Assembly: GCF_024129435.1 (NCBI RefSeq)
Contig: NZ_JAMXXN010000009.1
Coordinates: forward strand, 57,912-121,911
Direction of reading: 5' to 3'
Source: Acinetobacter lwoffii
GTDB taxonomy: Bacteria > Pseudomonadota > Gammaproteobacteria > Pseudomonadales > Moraxellaceae
DNA length: 64,000 bases
Program-made: the position numbers and the translations under genes
Shown here: piece after piece, positions 55,524-63,918 of the stretch
How the letters are laid out: every line of letters starts with the position of its first letter
Numbering within the stretch: position 1 is the first letter of the stretch
The notes under the pieces: generated by a model
What the model was told of the DNA's origin: nothing
The model's database searches: none
Seen by the model: the letters and a program-made list of their open reading frames with translations, nothing else

Positions 55524-55970
55524 ATGAAAAAGGTTCAATTCTTTTCAACTTTACTTTTAGCCTCTTTCAGCCATCTGGCTTTGGCCTCTGACCTTTCAGG
55601 GACATGGAGAAATATTGACGACAAAACTGGTTCACCTAAAGCATTCCTCGAAATTCGTGAGACGGCTTCCGGCGTCTATGCTGCCAAGATCACAAAAATC
55701 ACCCCGCGTCCTGGATATACCCCGAAAGAAAACTGTGTGTCCTGTCCTGCACCTTATACCAATAAACCTATTCTCGGCCTGGATGTGCTCACTGGCTTAA
55801 AGCACGTCGGCAATAACAGTTTTGCTCAAGGCAAGCTGCTTGATCCATTATCAGGGAATCTTTATAACACCAAAGCAAAATTAAGTGCTAATGGGAAACG
55901 TCTGATCCTACGCGGCTATATCGGCGTTTCAGCACTAGGCCGTAGTCAAACCTGGATTAAGCAGGATTAA
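55524..55970 (+). CDS. Secreted DUF2147 protein, copy 1
   Basis: 148 residues. Signal peptide MKKVQFFSTLLLASFSHLALA, then the DUF2147 (lipocalin-like) core: DLSGTWRNIDDKTGSPKAFLEI, KITPRPGYTP, a CxxC pair (CVSCPAPYT), ILGLDVLTGLK and a C-terminal ALGRSQTWIKQD. DUF2147 proteins are periplasmic with no known ligand. First of four tandem paralogues. ATG at 55524 with AGGA upstream. Confidence 0.88.
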   Translation: MKKVQFFSTLLLASFSHLALASDLSGTWRNIDDKTGSPKAFLEIRETASGVYAAKITKITPRPGYTPKENCVSCPAPYTNKPILGLDVLTGLKHVGNNSFAQGKLLDPLSGNLYNTKAKLSANGKRLILRGYIGVSALGRSQTWIKQD

Positions 55971-56115
55971 TTCCTGCTTTATTAAATAAAATGTGACGGG
56001 GTTATGCTTTAGTAGATAGAAGCTTGCATTTTAATGCATTAAGTTGTATGAATATTAAACATATGCTTTTTTCATGCAATATAGATTATGAAAGTGCATT
56101 AACGTAGTTTGCGTC

Positions 56116-56146
56116 AACATTCACCACATGGAATTAGGTGAATGTT
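56116..56146. promoter_or_regulatory. 10-bp inverted repeat before the second DUF2147 gene
   Basis: AACATTCACC/GGTGAATGTT with an 11-nt spacer, 28 bases before the ATG at 56175. No T-run follows. Likely an operator or leader hairpin by position; not proven. Confidence 0.45.
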
Positions 56147-56174
56147 CATAAAAAAATAAGGATAAGGATATCGC

Positions 56175-56624
56175 ATGTATAAAATCGCAATTTTAACTGT
56201 TTTTTCAGCTTCTTTATTCACAGGCTCTATGGCCTTTGCTCAGGAGTTATCTGGTCTCTGGCAACAGATTGATGATAAAACCGGCTCACCTAAAGCATTG
56301 ATTGACATGAAAATGCAGGCTGATGGCTCGTATACCGGAACGATTAATAAAGTCACACCTCGCCCAGGTTATACGCCACGGGAAAAATGTGTCAAATGTC
56401 CACCTCCTTATACAGATAAACCGATTTTGGGATTAGACGTCATTAAAGGACTGAAACCCACCACTACAAATAACTATGCACATGGCCGGGTACTCGATCC
56501 ATTAACCGGTAAAATTTATGATTTAAAAGGGCGGATTTCTGCCAATGGGAAACGACTGACTTTACGTGGATATATCGGAATATCTGCGATTGGTCGCACA
56601 CAAACCTGGATTCGCCAGGATTAA
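56175..56624 (+). CDS. Secreted DUF2147 protein, copy 2
   Basis: 149 residues with signal peptide (FSASLFTGSMAFA). The core is ELSGLWQQIDDKTGSPKALID, then KVTPRPGYTP, CVKCPPPYT and ILGLDVIKGLK, ending IGRTQTWIRQD. Its sequence is close to copies 1 and 3. A 204-bp spacer with an inverted repeat separates it from copy 1, so it probably has its own promoter. Copy 3 follows after 60 bp, probably in the same transcript. Confidence 0.88.
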   Translation: MYKIAILTVFSASLFTGSMAFAQELSGLWQQIDDKTGSPKALIDMKMQADGSYTGTINKVTPRPGYTPREKCVKCPPPYTDKPILGLDVIKGLKPTTTNNYAHGRVLDPLTGKIYDLKGRISANGKRLTLRGYIGISAIGRTQTWIRQD

Positions 56625-56684
56625 TAAAAACAGCACTTTTGTGTTGAGGATATTTTATTCATCTATAAAAAAGGAATAAATATA

Positions 56685-57134
56685 ATGAAACAAACTAAAT
56701 TAGGATTACTGTTCATCGCTGCACTGATGACTGAGACTGCTTATGCGCAGGATCTGACTGGCATCTGGCAGCAAATTGATGATAAAACCGGCTCACCAAA
56801 AGCGATTATTGAAATTCGTCAAAATGATAATGGGACTTTTGCTGGAAAAATTATTAAAGTAACTCCACGTCCAGGCTATACCCCACAGAAAACCTGTAGT
56901 AAATGTCCTGCACCTTATACCAACCAGCCGATCTTGGGCATGGATGTATTGACTGGCTTAAAACATGTGGAAGGCACCAATAATTATGAGAAAGGTAAAG
57001 TGATTGATCCATTGGCAGGTAAAATTTATGATGCTCGAGTGCGTCTAAATGCCAATGGTAAACGTTTAACCTTGCGTGGTTATGTCGGTGTGTCCGCTTT
57101 AGGCCGTAGCCAGACCTGGATTCGCCAAGATTAG
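56685..57134 (+). CDS. Secreted DUF2147 protein, copy 3
   Basis: 149 residues with signal peptide (LLFIAALMTETAYA). The core is DLTGIWQQIDDKTGSPKAIIEI, CSKCPAPYTNQPILGMDVLTGLK and the end LGRSQTWIRQD. Good ribosome binding site (AAAAGGA). A strong terminator right after it closes the copy 2-3 unit. Confidence 0.88.
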   Translation: MKQTKLGLLFIAALMTETAYAQDLTGIWQQIDDKTGSPKAIIEIRQNDNGTFAGKIIKVTPRPGYTPQKTCSKCPAPYTNQPILGMDVLTGLKHVEGTNNYEKGKVIDPLAGKIYDARVRLNANGKRLTLRGYVGVSALGRSQTWIRQD

Positions 57135-57153
57135 TACCTAATTCTCATTATTC

Positions 57154-57184
57154 AAAAAAGCTGCCAAATTGGCAGCTTTTTTTT
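57154..57184 (+). terminator. Terminator after DUF2147 copy 3
   Basis: AAAAAAGCTGCC/GGCAGCTTTTTT stem with loop AAATT. Confidence 0.92.
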
Positions 57185-57282
57185 AGTGTATCAACTCTAT
57201 AGTATTCAGATAAGTGTTGACTATTTTAGTAAGATTTCTAACATGAGCGGGCGATGATAAAAATTCTTTGGAATGACTCTCT

Positions 57283-57729
57283 ATGTTTAAAAAAATATTA
57301 CTTGCCGCGCTTACAGCAGGATGCATGACCAGTCTTTGGGCAGACGATATTACTGGAACTTGGCAACAAATTGATGATAAAACGGGGGCGGCTAAAGCGA
57401 TTATCGTCATTAGCAAAGAAGCAAATAATACCTATTCAGGCAAAATTGTAAAAATCACGCCTCGCCCAGACTATAATCCACGTGAAAAATGCAATAACTG
57501 CCCTGCACCTTATACCAATCAGCCTATTTTAGGCATGACCATTTTAAAAGGCCTAAAACTGGTTGAAGGCACCAAGAACTATGATAAAGGTCGTATTATC
57601 GATCCATTGGCAGGTAAAATTTATGATGCAAAAATGCGTTTAAACAATACCGGTAAACGTTTAACCTTACGTGCCAGCATAGGCGTTTCAGTTCTAGGCC
57701 GTAACCAGACCTGGATTCGAGCAGACTAA
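57283..57729 (+). CDS. Secreted DUF2147 protein, copy 4
   Basis: 148 residues with signal peptide (LLAALTAGCMTSLWA). The core is DITGTWQQIDDKTGAAKAIIVI, KITPRPDYNP, CNNCPAPYTNQPILGMTI and the end VLGRNQTWIRAD. It is the most diverged copy at the CxxC and near the end (RASIGVSVLG). It has its own terminators on both sides and so its own promoter. Confidence 0.87.
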   Translation: MFKKILLAALTAGCMTSLWADDITGTWQQIDDKTGAAKAIIVISKEANNTYSGKIVKITPRPDYNPREKCNNCPAPYTNQPILGMTILKGLKLVEGTKNYDKGRIIDPLAGKIYDAKMRLNNTGKRLTLRASIGVSVLGRNQTWIRAD

Positions 57730-57740
57730 ATTTTAAAACT

Positions 57741-57770
57741 AAAAAAGCCACGTAATCACGTGGCTTTTTT
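57741..57770. terminator. Bidirectional terminator
   Basis: AAAAAAGCCACGT/ACGTGGCTTTTTT stem, between DUF2147 copy 4 and the converging apaH. Confidence 0.9.
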
Positions 57771-57781
57771 AATAGCTTTAC

Positions 57782-58627
57782 TTACATCACCGGATTATCC
57801 ACTGCAAACATCTGCTGATCTTCTAGGCGGAATGCCATGAGTTGATTACCCCAGACACAACCGCCATCTACATTCTGAATCTTGTTCGAAATGGTTTTAC
57901 CGTTCAAGGCGGCCCAGTGACCAAACAGGATCTGATGAGTTTGTGCGGCCTGTGATTCAAACTCAAACCAAGGTTTAAATCCTTCCGGCATCGGATCATC
58001 CAGCGCATCTTTAAAGCTGTATTCCAGACGTCCCTCAGCGTCAGTTAAACGCATTCGGGTGAGGTAGTTCACGATACAGCGAATACGTTCATGGCCTTGT
58101 AGCTGATCCGACCAAAGTGCGGGTTCTTTCCCGAACATTTCTTTCAGAAAATCATCCAGCACCTCGAAGTCATCATGAGCAATGACCGCTTCGACTTCTT
58201 GTGCCAATTGAGCAGTTTTTTCTGCACTCCAGATATTCGGAATCCCAGCATGCGTCAGGATAGTCTGCTCATTTGGAAATAGACACATTGGCTGTTTGCG
58301 CAGCCAGTCAATCAAGTCATCACTGTCGATCGCATCAATCACATCACGAACATTGTCTTTTTCTTTCACCGGTTTGATGCCGCGGGCATAAGCCAGCAAA
58401 GTCAAATCATGATTTCCCAAGACCGTCGCAGCCGCACCTTGCTCAGCCAGCTTTTTGATAAACCGCAATGCTGCAATTGAGTTTTCACCACGTGCAACCA
58501 AATCTCCAGCAAACCAGATAAAATCTTGTTCTGCATCAAACTGGATTTCCTTGAGTAAAGCTTTCAAGGCTTCAAAACAGCCTTGAACATCCCCAATCAC
58601 ATAATTATATCGAGCAGTGCGGTTCAT
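57782..58627 (-). CDS. apaH: Symmetrical bis(5'-nucleosyl)-tetraphosphatase
   Basis: 281 residues. Metallophosphoesterase blocks are GDVQGCFEALKALL (metal Asp/His), GDLVARGENSIAAL, LGNHDLTLLAYA and a C-terminal LFGHWAALNG. ApaH hydrolyses Ap4A to two ADP and can decap Np4-RNA. It is the last gene of the pdxA-rsmA-apaH unit, 6 bases after rsmA. The apaG gene that usually sits in this unit is missing here. Confidence 0.93.
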   Translation of the reverse strand: MNRTARYNYVIGDVQGCFEALKALLKEIQFDAEQDFIWFAGDLVARGENSIAALRFIKKLAEQGAAATVLGNHDLTLLAYARGIKPVKEKDNVRDVIDAIDSDDLIDWLRKQPMCLFPNEQTILTHAGIPNIWSAEKTAQLAQEVEAVIAHDDFEVLDDFLKEMFGKEPALWSDQLQGHERIRCIVNYLTRMRLTDAEGRLEYSFKDALDDPMPEGFKPWFEFESQAAQTHQILFGHWAALNGKTISNKIQNVDGGCVWGNQLMAFRLEDQQMFAVDNPVM

Positions 58628-58633
58628 CGTAAT

Positions 58634-59446
58634 TTAAGCCACCATTTGATCTGAAAGTGCAACAAACTGTTCAAGGGTCAGGGTTTCTGGACGTGCCATC
58701 GGATCAACACCCGCTTTTTCAAAACCCTCTTCAACCAGCATACCCTTCAAGCTGTTACGCAGAGTTTTACGACGCTGGGTAAATACATGCGATACCAGAC
58801 GTGCTAGCGCTTTTTCATTCTTCGCCACAATCGGTTTAACTTTATAAGGCTCTAAGCGGAATACCGCTGAGGTCACTTTTGGTGGCGGATTAAAAGAGCC
58901 TGGTGGCACTTCAAACAAGAAAGTCGGTTTACAGAAATATTGAATCATCACCGACAGACGGCCATATTCTTTGGTATTCGGTGATGCGGTAATGCGATCC
59001 ACGACTTCTTTTTGCAGCATGAAATGCATGTCTTGCACTTTGTCACCAAATTCCAAAAGATGGAATAACAATGGCGTAGAAATATTATAAGGCAAGTTAC
59101 CGACGACACGTAGTGGACGATCTTCCTGAAACAATTGAGAATAATCATATCTCAAGGCATCGGCTTCAATAATGGTTAAACGTTCCGGATGCGGCACACG
59201 ACCCGGCAGACCAGCAGCCAGATCACGATCCAGCTCAAGTACGGTTAAGGCATCACATTCGCCAATTAAAGGTGAAGTCAAAGCGGCCAGACCCGGGCCA
59301 ATTTCCAGAATGTTCTGACCTGGACGCGGATTGACTGAGCGTACAATTTTGGCAATGACACGCTGGTCATGTAAAAAGTTTTGACCAAATCTTTTTCGAG
59401 CCTGATGCCCTTCATCTTTTGGGTTTAAGGCATTAATTTGATACAT
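58634..59446 (-). CDS. rsmA: 16S rRNA adenine dimethyltransferase RsmA (KsgA)
   Basis: 270 residues from the ATG at 59444-59446. RKRFGQNFLHD is the typical start; the SAM loop is ILEIGPGLAALTSPL and the catalytic motif is GNLPYNISTPLLF. RsmA dimethylates A1518 and A1519 of 16S rRNA and acts as a late 30S checkpoint. A TTG at 59476 directly after pdxA could add 10 residues, but the ATG gives the family length. Second gene of the unit. Confidence 0.94.
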   Translation of the reverse strand: MYQINALNPKDEGHQARKRFGQNFLHDQRVIAKIVRSVNPRPGQNILEIGPGLAALTSPLIGECDALTVLELDRDLAAGLPGRVPHPERLTIIEADALRYDYSQLFQEDRPLRVVGNLPYNISTPLLFHLLEFGDKVQDMHFMLQKEVVDRITASPNTKEYGRLSVMIQYFCKPTFLFEVPPGSFNPPPKVTSAVFRLEPYKVKPIVAKNEKALARLVSHVFTQRRKTLRNSLKGMLVEEGFEKAGVDPMARPETLTLEQFVALSDQMVA

Positions 59447-59479
59447 AAAAACATTTCCAACGTGAGTGATGAACAATAA

Positions 59480-60451
59480 TCAGTGGCGCGCCAGATCGAG
59501 GGCTAAATCGACAGCAACGTGCAGGCTGGAACTTTTCGCAAGTCCCGTCCCCGCAAGGGAGAGTGCTGTGCCATGATCAACAGAAGTTCGAATAAACGGT
59601 AAGCCGAGGGTAATATTAATGGCTTCACCAAAGCCCTGTGATTTTAACACAGGTAAGCCCTGATCGTGATACATCGCCAGAACAGCATCAGCATCTTTTA
59701 GGTTTTCTGGAGTAAATAAAGTATCAGCAGGTAGGCTTAAACTCATGTTGATACCTTGGGCACGATAGCTTTCGAGTACCGGATTGATCACTTCAATTTC
59801 TTCCATCCCCAAATAACCGCCCTCCCCGGCATGCGGATTTAAACCGCAAACCAGTATATTCGGCTGTTCAATCTTGAATTTGGATTTCAGGTCGTGAATC
59901 AGAATATCAATCACCTGATGCAAGCGTTCAGGCGTAATCGCATCTGCCACGGCACGAAGCGGAAGATGGGTAGTGGCCAAGGCCACGCGTAAAGTTTTGG
60001 TGGCCAGCATCATGACTACACGTGGAACACCAGCAAATTCCTGGTAATACTCGGTATGACCACTAAAAGAAATGCCCGCTTCATTTATCACGGACTTTTG
60101 TACAGGCGCAGTCGCGACGCCGACACTTTTTCCTGACATGGCATAGTCTGCGGATCGACGCAGTTGCTCCAGTACATAAGCCGCATTGTTCGGATTCAGC
60201 TCACCCAATACGACGTCTTGCTGCACGGGAACATGCTCTACAAATAGCTGACCGATGCCTGAAGATGACTCCTGTCCTTGATATTCAATCAGCTCAACCG
60301 ATAATTTGAGTATCTGAGCACGTTGCTCGAGCATATGAATATCCGCCAATACCACAATTGGGCGCTCATCAACACGATCTGCAAGACTCAGGCAAATATC
60401 AGGACCAATTCCGGCAGGTTCCCCACTGGTGACATATAAAGGCAGCATCAT
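59480..60451 (-). CDS. pdxA: 4-hydroxythreonine-4-phosphate dehydrogenase
   Basis: 323 residues. LYVTSGEPAGIGPDIC is the family start. Metal-binding His are in SGHTEYYQEF, NPHAGEGGYLG and MYHDQGL. PdxA makes the amino-propanone precursor of pyridoxal phosphate in the DXP-dependent route. The first gene of pdxA-rsmA-apaH; surA, its usual upstream partner, is absent from this side. ATG at 60451 or 60448 (two adjacent). Confidence 0.94.
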   Translation of the reverse strand: MMLPLYVTSGEPAGIGPDICLSLADRVDERPIVVLADIHMLEQRAQILKLSVELIEYQGQESSSGIGQLFVEHVPVQQDVVLGELNPNNAAYVLEQLRRSADYAMSGKSVGVATAPVQKSVINEAGISFSGHTEYYQEFAGVPRVVMMLATKTLRVALATTHLPLRAVADAITPERLHQVIDILIHDLKSKFKIEQPNILVCGLNPHAGEGGYLGMEEIEVINPVLESYRAQGINMSLSLPADTLFTPENLKDADAVLAMYHDQGLPVLKSQGFGEAINITLGLPFIRTSVDHGTALSLAGTGLAKSSSLHVAVDLALDLARH

Positions 60452-60662
60452 CTTCTCAATTTGGCAAAGCTGAGAAATATTATAACCCGATCACGCCTAC
60501 GCTGTAGTAATCATTGCAAAGAGTACTTATAAATCAATATTTTGATACCATTGAAACTATGGTTACAAATATAGTTGCAGTTTTTGTAGCATATAAAGGC
60601 TTAGGTCTTTCTTTCACCAGGGAGATTAGATAAAATACAGCGCTTGAAATTTTAATTTTCAT

Positions 60663-60691
60663 TTGTGATTCTTCACGTATTCGTTTAGAAT
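60663..60691 (+). promoter_or_regulatory. Sigma-70 promoter of rplM-rpsI
   Basis: TTGTGA (60663-60668), a 17-nt spacer and TAGAAT (60686-60691). It is followed by a pyrimidine-rich start region and the rplM leader. Confidence 0.65.
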
Positions 60692-60704
60692 CGCGTCTCC
60701 TTTA

Positions 60705-60730
60705 GTTTGGACAGATTCCATAGTCCAAAC
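60705..60730 (+). promoter_or_regulatory. Stem-loop in the rplM leader
   Basis: GTTTGGAC/GTCCAAAC with a 10-nt loop, within the predicted 5' UTR and 23 bases before the ATG. Ribosomal protein L13 of E. coli represses its own operon; this hairpin is a candidate site for such control, by position only. Confidence 0.5.
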
Positions 60731-60753
60731 CAACTATAATAGGTAGTGGTTTA

Positions 60754-61182
60754 ATGAAAACTCTCAGCGCTAAGCCAGCTGAAGTTCAACACGACTGGTA
60801 CGTTGTTGATGCTTCTGGCAAAACTTTAGGTCGCCTTGCGACTGAAATCGCTCGTCGTTTACGCGGTAAGCATAAAACTTCTTATACTCCTCACGTTGAC
60901 ACTGGCGACTACATCGTTGTTATCAATGCTGAAGAAATCACTGTGACTGGTAAAAAGTCACAAGATAAGAAATACTATCGCCACACTGGTTTCCCTGGTG
61001 GTATCCGTGAGACTAACTTTGAAAAGTTAATCGCTCACAAACCAGAAGCAGTTCTAGAAAAAGCTGTTAAAGGTATGTTACCTAAAGGTCCTCTTGGTTA
61101 TGCAATGATCAAGAAAATGAAAGTGTATGCAGGTACTGAGCATCCACACGCTGCTCAACAGCCACAAGTTTTGGACATCTAA
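60754..61182 (+). CDS. rplM: 50S ribosomal protein L13
   Basis: 142 residues: [45 protein letters not shown] and [11 protein letters not shown] are the standard L13 motifs. L13 is an early assembly protein of the large subunit. It has a strong promoter and a leader hairpin. The 13-bp spacer to rpsI contains the next ribosome binding site. Confidence 0.97.
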   Translation: MKTLSAKPAEVQHDWYVVDASGKTLGRLATEIARRLRGKHKTSYTPHVDTGDYIVVINAEEITVTGKKSQDKKYYRHTGFPGGIRETNFEKLIAHKPEAVLEKAVKGMLPKGPLGYAMIKKMKVYAGTEHPHAAQQPQVLDI

Positions 61183-61195
61183 GGGATAACAGCAC

Positions 61196-61582
61196 ATGGC
61201 TACTAATTATGGTACAGGTCGCCGTAAGACCGCAACTGCACGTGTTTTCCTATCAGCTGGTACTGGTAAACTCGTAATTAACAACCGTACTCTTGAACAG
61301 TATTTCGGTCGTGAAACTGCTCGTATGGTTGTTAACCAACCACTTGAGCTTCTTGAAGCTACTGACAAATATGACCTTTACATCACTGTTGCTGGTGGTG
61401 GTATTGGTGGTCAAGCAGGCGCTATCCGTCACGGTATTACTCGTGCATTGATCGCTTCTGACGAAACTTTAAAACCTGCTCTTCGTCAAGCTGGTTTCGT
61501 TACTCGTGATGCTCGTGAAGTTGAACGCAAGAAACTTGGTTTACGTAAAGCTCGTAAACGTCCTCAGTTCTCTAAACGTTAA
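61196..61582 (+). CDS. rpsI: 30S ribosomal protein S9
   Basis: 128 residues. [15 protein letters not shown] and [22 protein letters not shown] are S9 signatures, and the Arg/Lys-rich tail ends in SKR, which reaches the P-site tRNA. Co-transcribed with rplM; a strong terminator follows. Codon use looks biased to favoured codons, as expected for a highly expressed gene. Confidence 0.97.
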   Translation: MATNYGTGRRKTATARVFLSAGTGKLVINNRTLEQYFGRETARMVVNQPLELLEATDKYDLYITVAGGGIGGQAGAIRHGITRALIASDETLKPALRQAGFVTRDAREVERKKLGLRKARKRPQFSKR

Positions 61583-61601
61583 TTCGTTTACCGAATCGGA
61601 C

Positions 61602-61631
61602 AAAAAACCCTGGATTTTCCAGGGTTTTTTT
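61602..61631 (+). terminator. rplM-rpsI terminator
   Basis: AAAAAACCCTGGA/TCCAGGGTTTTTT stem with T-run. Confidence 0.92.
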
Positions 61632-61667
61632 ATAGCGGTTAGTGGGTCATTTAGAACTTTTTTCTTG

Positions 61668-61787
61668 TTATTGTTCATGTACATCCTTACCCCATACCCC
61701 TTCGTGACACCAGAATGACTTCATCAAATAATAATTTGCGATCCCAATACAGATAAACAGCAAAATGACAGGAAGCTTGATCAGCAT
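61668..61787 (-). CDS. 39-residue single-pass membrane protein
   Basis: A short leftward frame with a consensus GGAGG 8 bases before the ATG at 61785-61787. The product opens MLIKLPVILLFICIGIANYY, one membrane segment, then MKSFWCHEGVWGKD and a short tail VHEQ. The strong ribosome binding site makes a real gene likely. It is antisense to no known gene and sits between rpsI and sspA, facing left. Function unknown. Confidence 0.7.
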   Translation of the reverse strand: MLIKLPVILLFICIGIANYYLMKSFWCHEGVWGKDVHEQ

Positions 61788-61913
61788 CTTATTTTCCTCC
61801 AGTTGTTTTTCTTATAATCTACCTCGGCTCAAGCCGATTGATCTTTGATGCTTGGTGCTTTTTAGGTTGAATTTTAGTATTCTAGTCTATTCATTAGAAG
61901 CTCATCAGGATTT

Positions 61914-62567
61914 ATGTCAGTCGAAAGCGCGCCTCTTCAAGGAATCACTCTCTATAGTCATGCCGATGACTTTCGTTCCCATTGGATTCGCTATGTGCTT
62001 ACCGAAAAACAGATTAAATATAACCTGATTTTGGTGGATGCCGATGATGAGGATCTGGCCAGTCTCAATCCTTATAATCAATTGCCGATGCTGATCGAAA
62101 ATGAACTCAAATTATTTAATACTTCAATTATCTCAGAATATGTAGATGATCGTTATCGCCAGAATAAACTGTATGCCGATGCCCCAATACCACGCGCAGA
62201 GCAACGACAATACATCTGGCGCTTTGAAAATGACTGGTTAAAGCTGGCTGATCTCATGTTATGCCATCCTGATACGCTGGATAAGAAAGCCAGAACTCAG
62301 GCACAAAAGCAGTTACAGGATATTCTGATTTCACTGATGCCACTATTCCAGCATTTTCCCTATTTTATGTCTGAACAATTTAGTATCCTGGATTGTATGC
62401 TGGCACCAATTTTTATCCGTCTGAAACAGATGGGCGTAGAATTACCACAGCAGCAATGCCGTCCGTTTTATTTATATTGCCAACGAATTTTCAGTCGTCC
62501 TGCCTTTGTAAAATCCATGACATTACAGGAAAAGAACCGTTATTCAGCGCAACTCAAGCACCCGTAG
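61914..62567 (+). CDS. sspA: Stringent starvation protein A
   Basis: 217 residues of the glutathione S-transferase fold without the catalytic Ser/Tyr: LYSHADDFRSHWIRYVLTEKQI, LNPYNQLPMLIENELKLFNTSII. SspA binds RNA polymerase and sigma-70 and alters transcription in stationary phase or stress. The order rplM-rpsI-sspA-sspB is the classical gammaproteobacterial arrangement. The spacer to sspB is 9 bases. Confidence 0.92.
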   Translation: MSVESAPLQGITLYSHADDFRSHWIRYVLTEKQIKYNLILVDADDEDLASLNPYNQLPMLIENELKLFNTSIISEYVDDRYRQNKLYADAPIPRAEQRQYIWRFENDWLKLADLMLCHPDTLDKKARTQAQKQLQDILISLMPLFQHFPYFMSEQFSILDCMLAPIFIRLKQMGVELPQQQCRPFYLYCQRIFSRPAFVKSMTLQEKNRYSAQLKHP

Positions 62568-62576
62568 AGAAACCTC

Positions 62577-63005
62577 ATGTCCGAACAAGAATTCAACCTT
62601 AGCCCTACCCGTCCCTATATGGCACGTGCAATCTATGAGTGGGTTTGCGATAACAATATGACGCCTTACCTGCTGGTGGATGCCACACGCCCAAATACCA
62701 TGGTTCCTGAGCAGTTTATTAAAGACGGACAGATTGTCCTGAATATTGTGCCACATGCCGTACATGCGCTGCATATGAGCAATGATGCCATTAGCTTCTC
62801 GGCTCGCTTTGGTGGCGTTTCTCGTGATATTTATGTTCCTATGGCAGCAGTACTCGGTATTTATGCACGTGAAAATGGTCAAGGTTTATTCTTTGATCCA
62901 AGTGAATATGAGCATACACAAAATGATGAAGATGCTTTAAAATCAAGCACTGAAGAACAAACTGAACAACCAAAGAAAAAACCGACTTTAAGACTATTAG
63001 ATTAA
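62577..63005 (+). CDS. sspB: SspB, ClpXP specificity-enhancing factor
   Basis: 142 residues. TRPYMARAIYEWVCDNNMTPYLLVDA and SFSARFGGVSRDIYVPMAAVLGIYA form the substrate-binding core; the tail is acidic, then Lys-rich, and ends PTLRLLD, the ClpX-binding peptide. SspB delivers ssrA-tagged proteins to ClpXP. Operon with sspA. Confidence 0.94.
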   Translation: MSEQEFNLSPTRPYMARAIYEWVCDNNMTPYLLVDATRPNTMVPEQFIKDGQIVLNIVPHAVHALHMSNDAISFSARFGGVSRDIYVPMAAVLGIYARENGQGLFFDPSEYEHTQNDEDALKSSTEEQTEQPKKKPTLRLLD

Positions 63006-63023
63006 AAATAATGGAGCAAGTGA

Positions 63024-63671
63024 ATGGCTTTTGATTTAGTACAATATTTTGTTGAACAGATAGAGACTCAAAAGCCTGAGCTTCTAAAAGACTATACAAA
63101 AGAAGAAAGACGAAAATATATATCAGAAATCAATGCCTTAACTTTAGGTAAACTTATTACTGAATGGCGTCATAACCCACAAAAAATTTATAATGAAATC
63201 AACCATCCTGATGAATTATATATCCTGGAAATCGTGCGTCATCTCGCTACCAGTCCGGAAAATCAATCCACTCTGGATCGAGCCCAACTTGAGCACAGCA
63301 CTTCAGAAATTTTTCATTTACAGCTTATTGAATTAAAACAACTGCATGATACCGGCAACCATAATATCCATAGCATTCAGGAATTACTGACCGGGCAAAT
63401 TGAACATTTATCTGGTCAAGCAGATGATTGGGTTTGGACAACAAACAAGCTAACAGAACTCAAAGGCTCTAAACCAATTGTGCAAGAAGAGCTATCATTG
63501 GAAGCATCAATGAAGGAGTTTAATCAAATGGTAAGCCAGAATCAGCAGCATCAAGATATCGAAGAAGTGATTGTTGTCGACACCCCAAAATGGGCAAAGA
63601 TTGTTGAACCAATCGTAGCGATTGCCATTCTTTGGGTATTAATTGCAGCCGTAATGCGTGTGTTTGGATAA
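63024..63671 (+). CDS. Hypothetical tail-anchored protein
   Basis: 215 residues, helical and mostly polar, with a C-terminal membrane segment (EPIVAIAILWVLIAAVMRVF). The N-terminal part (MAFDLVQYFVEQIETQKPEL) and the centre (DDWVWTTNKLTEL) show no family I recognise. It follows sspB by 18 bases with a ribosome binding site (GGAGC), so it may be in the sspAB transcript. A terminator follows. Confidence 0.7.
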   Translation: MAFDLVQYFVEQIETQKPELLKDYTKEERRKYISEINALTLGKLITEWRHNPQKIYNEINHPDELYILEIVRHLATSPENQSTLDRAQLEHSTSEIFHLQLIELKQLHDTGNHNIHSIQELLTGQIEHLSGQADDWVWTTNKLTELKGSKPIVQEELSLEASMKEFNQMVSQNQQHQDIEEVIVVDTPKWAKIVEPIVAIAILWVLIAAVMRVFG

Positions 63672-63684
63672 AATAGCCAGCAGT

Positions 63685-63711
63685 AAAAAACCAGCGATTC
63701 GCTGGTTTTTT
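63685..63711 (+). terminator. Terminator of the sspAB unit
   Basis: AAAAAACCAGCG/CGCTGGTTTTTT stem, loop ATT. Confidence 0.9.
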
Positions 63712-63872
63712 ATGTGCCAAAATTTACAAAATCAGCTTATAAACTCTTTTAGAGCCAGCCTTACAGAGATCCTAATACGTCAAACAAATTAACAGGAGTC
63801 CTCTGTCTCAGAAGAATCTGATCAACTTTGAGGTATAGATATGTTAAATATCTTATCTAAAAACCCGCACAT

Positions 63873-63907
63873 AAAAAAATCCCCCTCTGCCTTGGCGGAG
63901 GGGGATT
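63873..63907 (-). terminator. rRNA operon terminator
   Basis: On the minus strand, AATCCCCCTCCGCC/GGCAGAGGGGGATT (one G-U pair) with a 2-nt loop and a T-run, just after the 5S rRNA. Confidence 0.9.
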
Positions 63908-63918
63908 TCGAATAATGA

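Noticed and set aside
63841..63915. Short plus-strand frame with a GAGG-like ribosome binding site
   Set aside because: It runs through the rRNA operon terminator and stops there, so coding is very unlikely.
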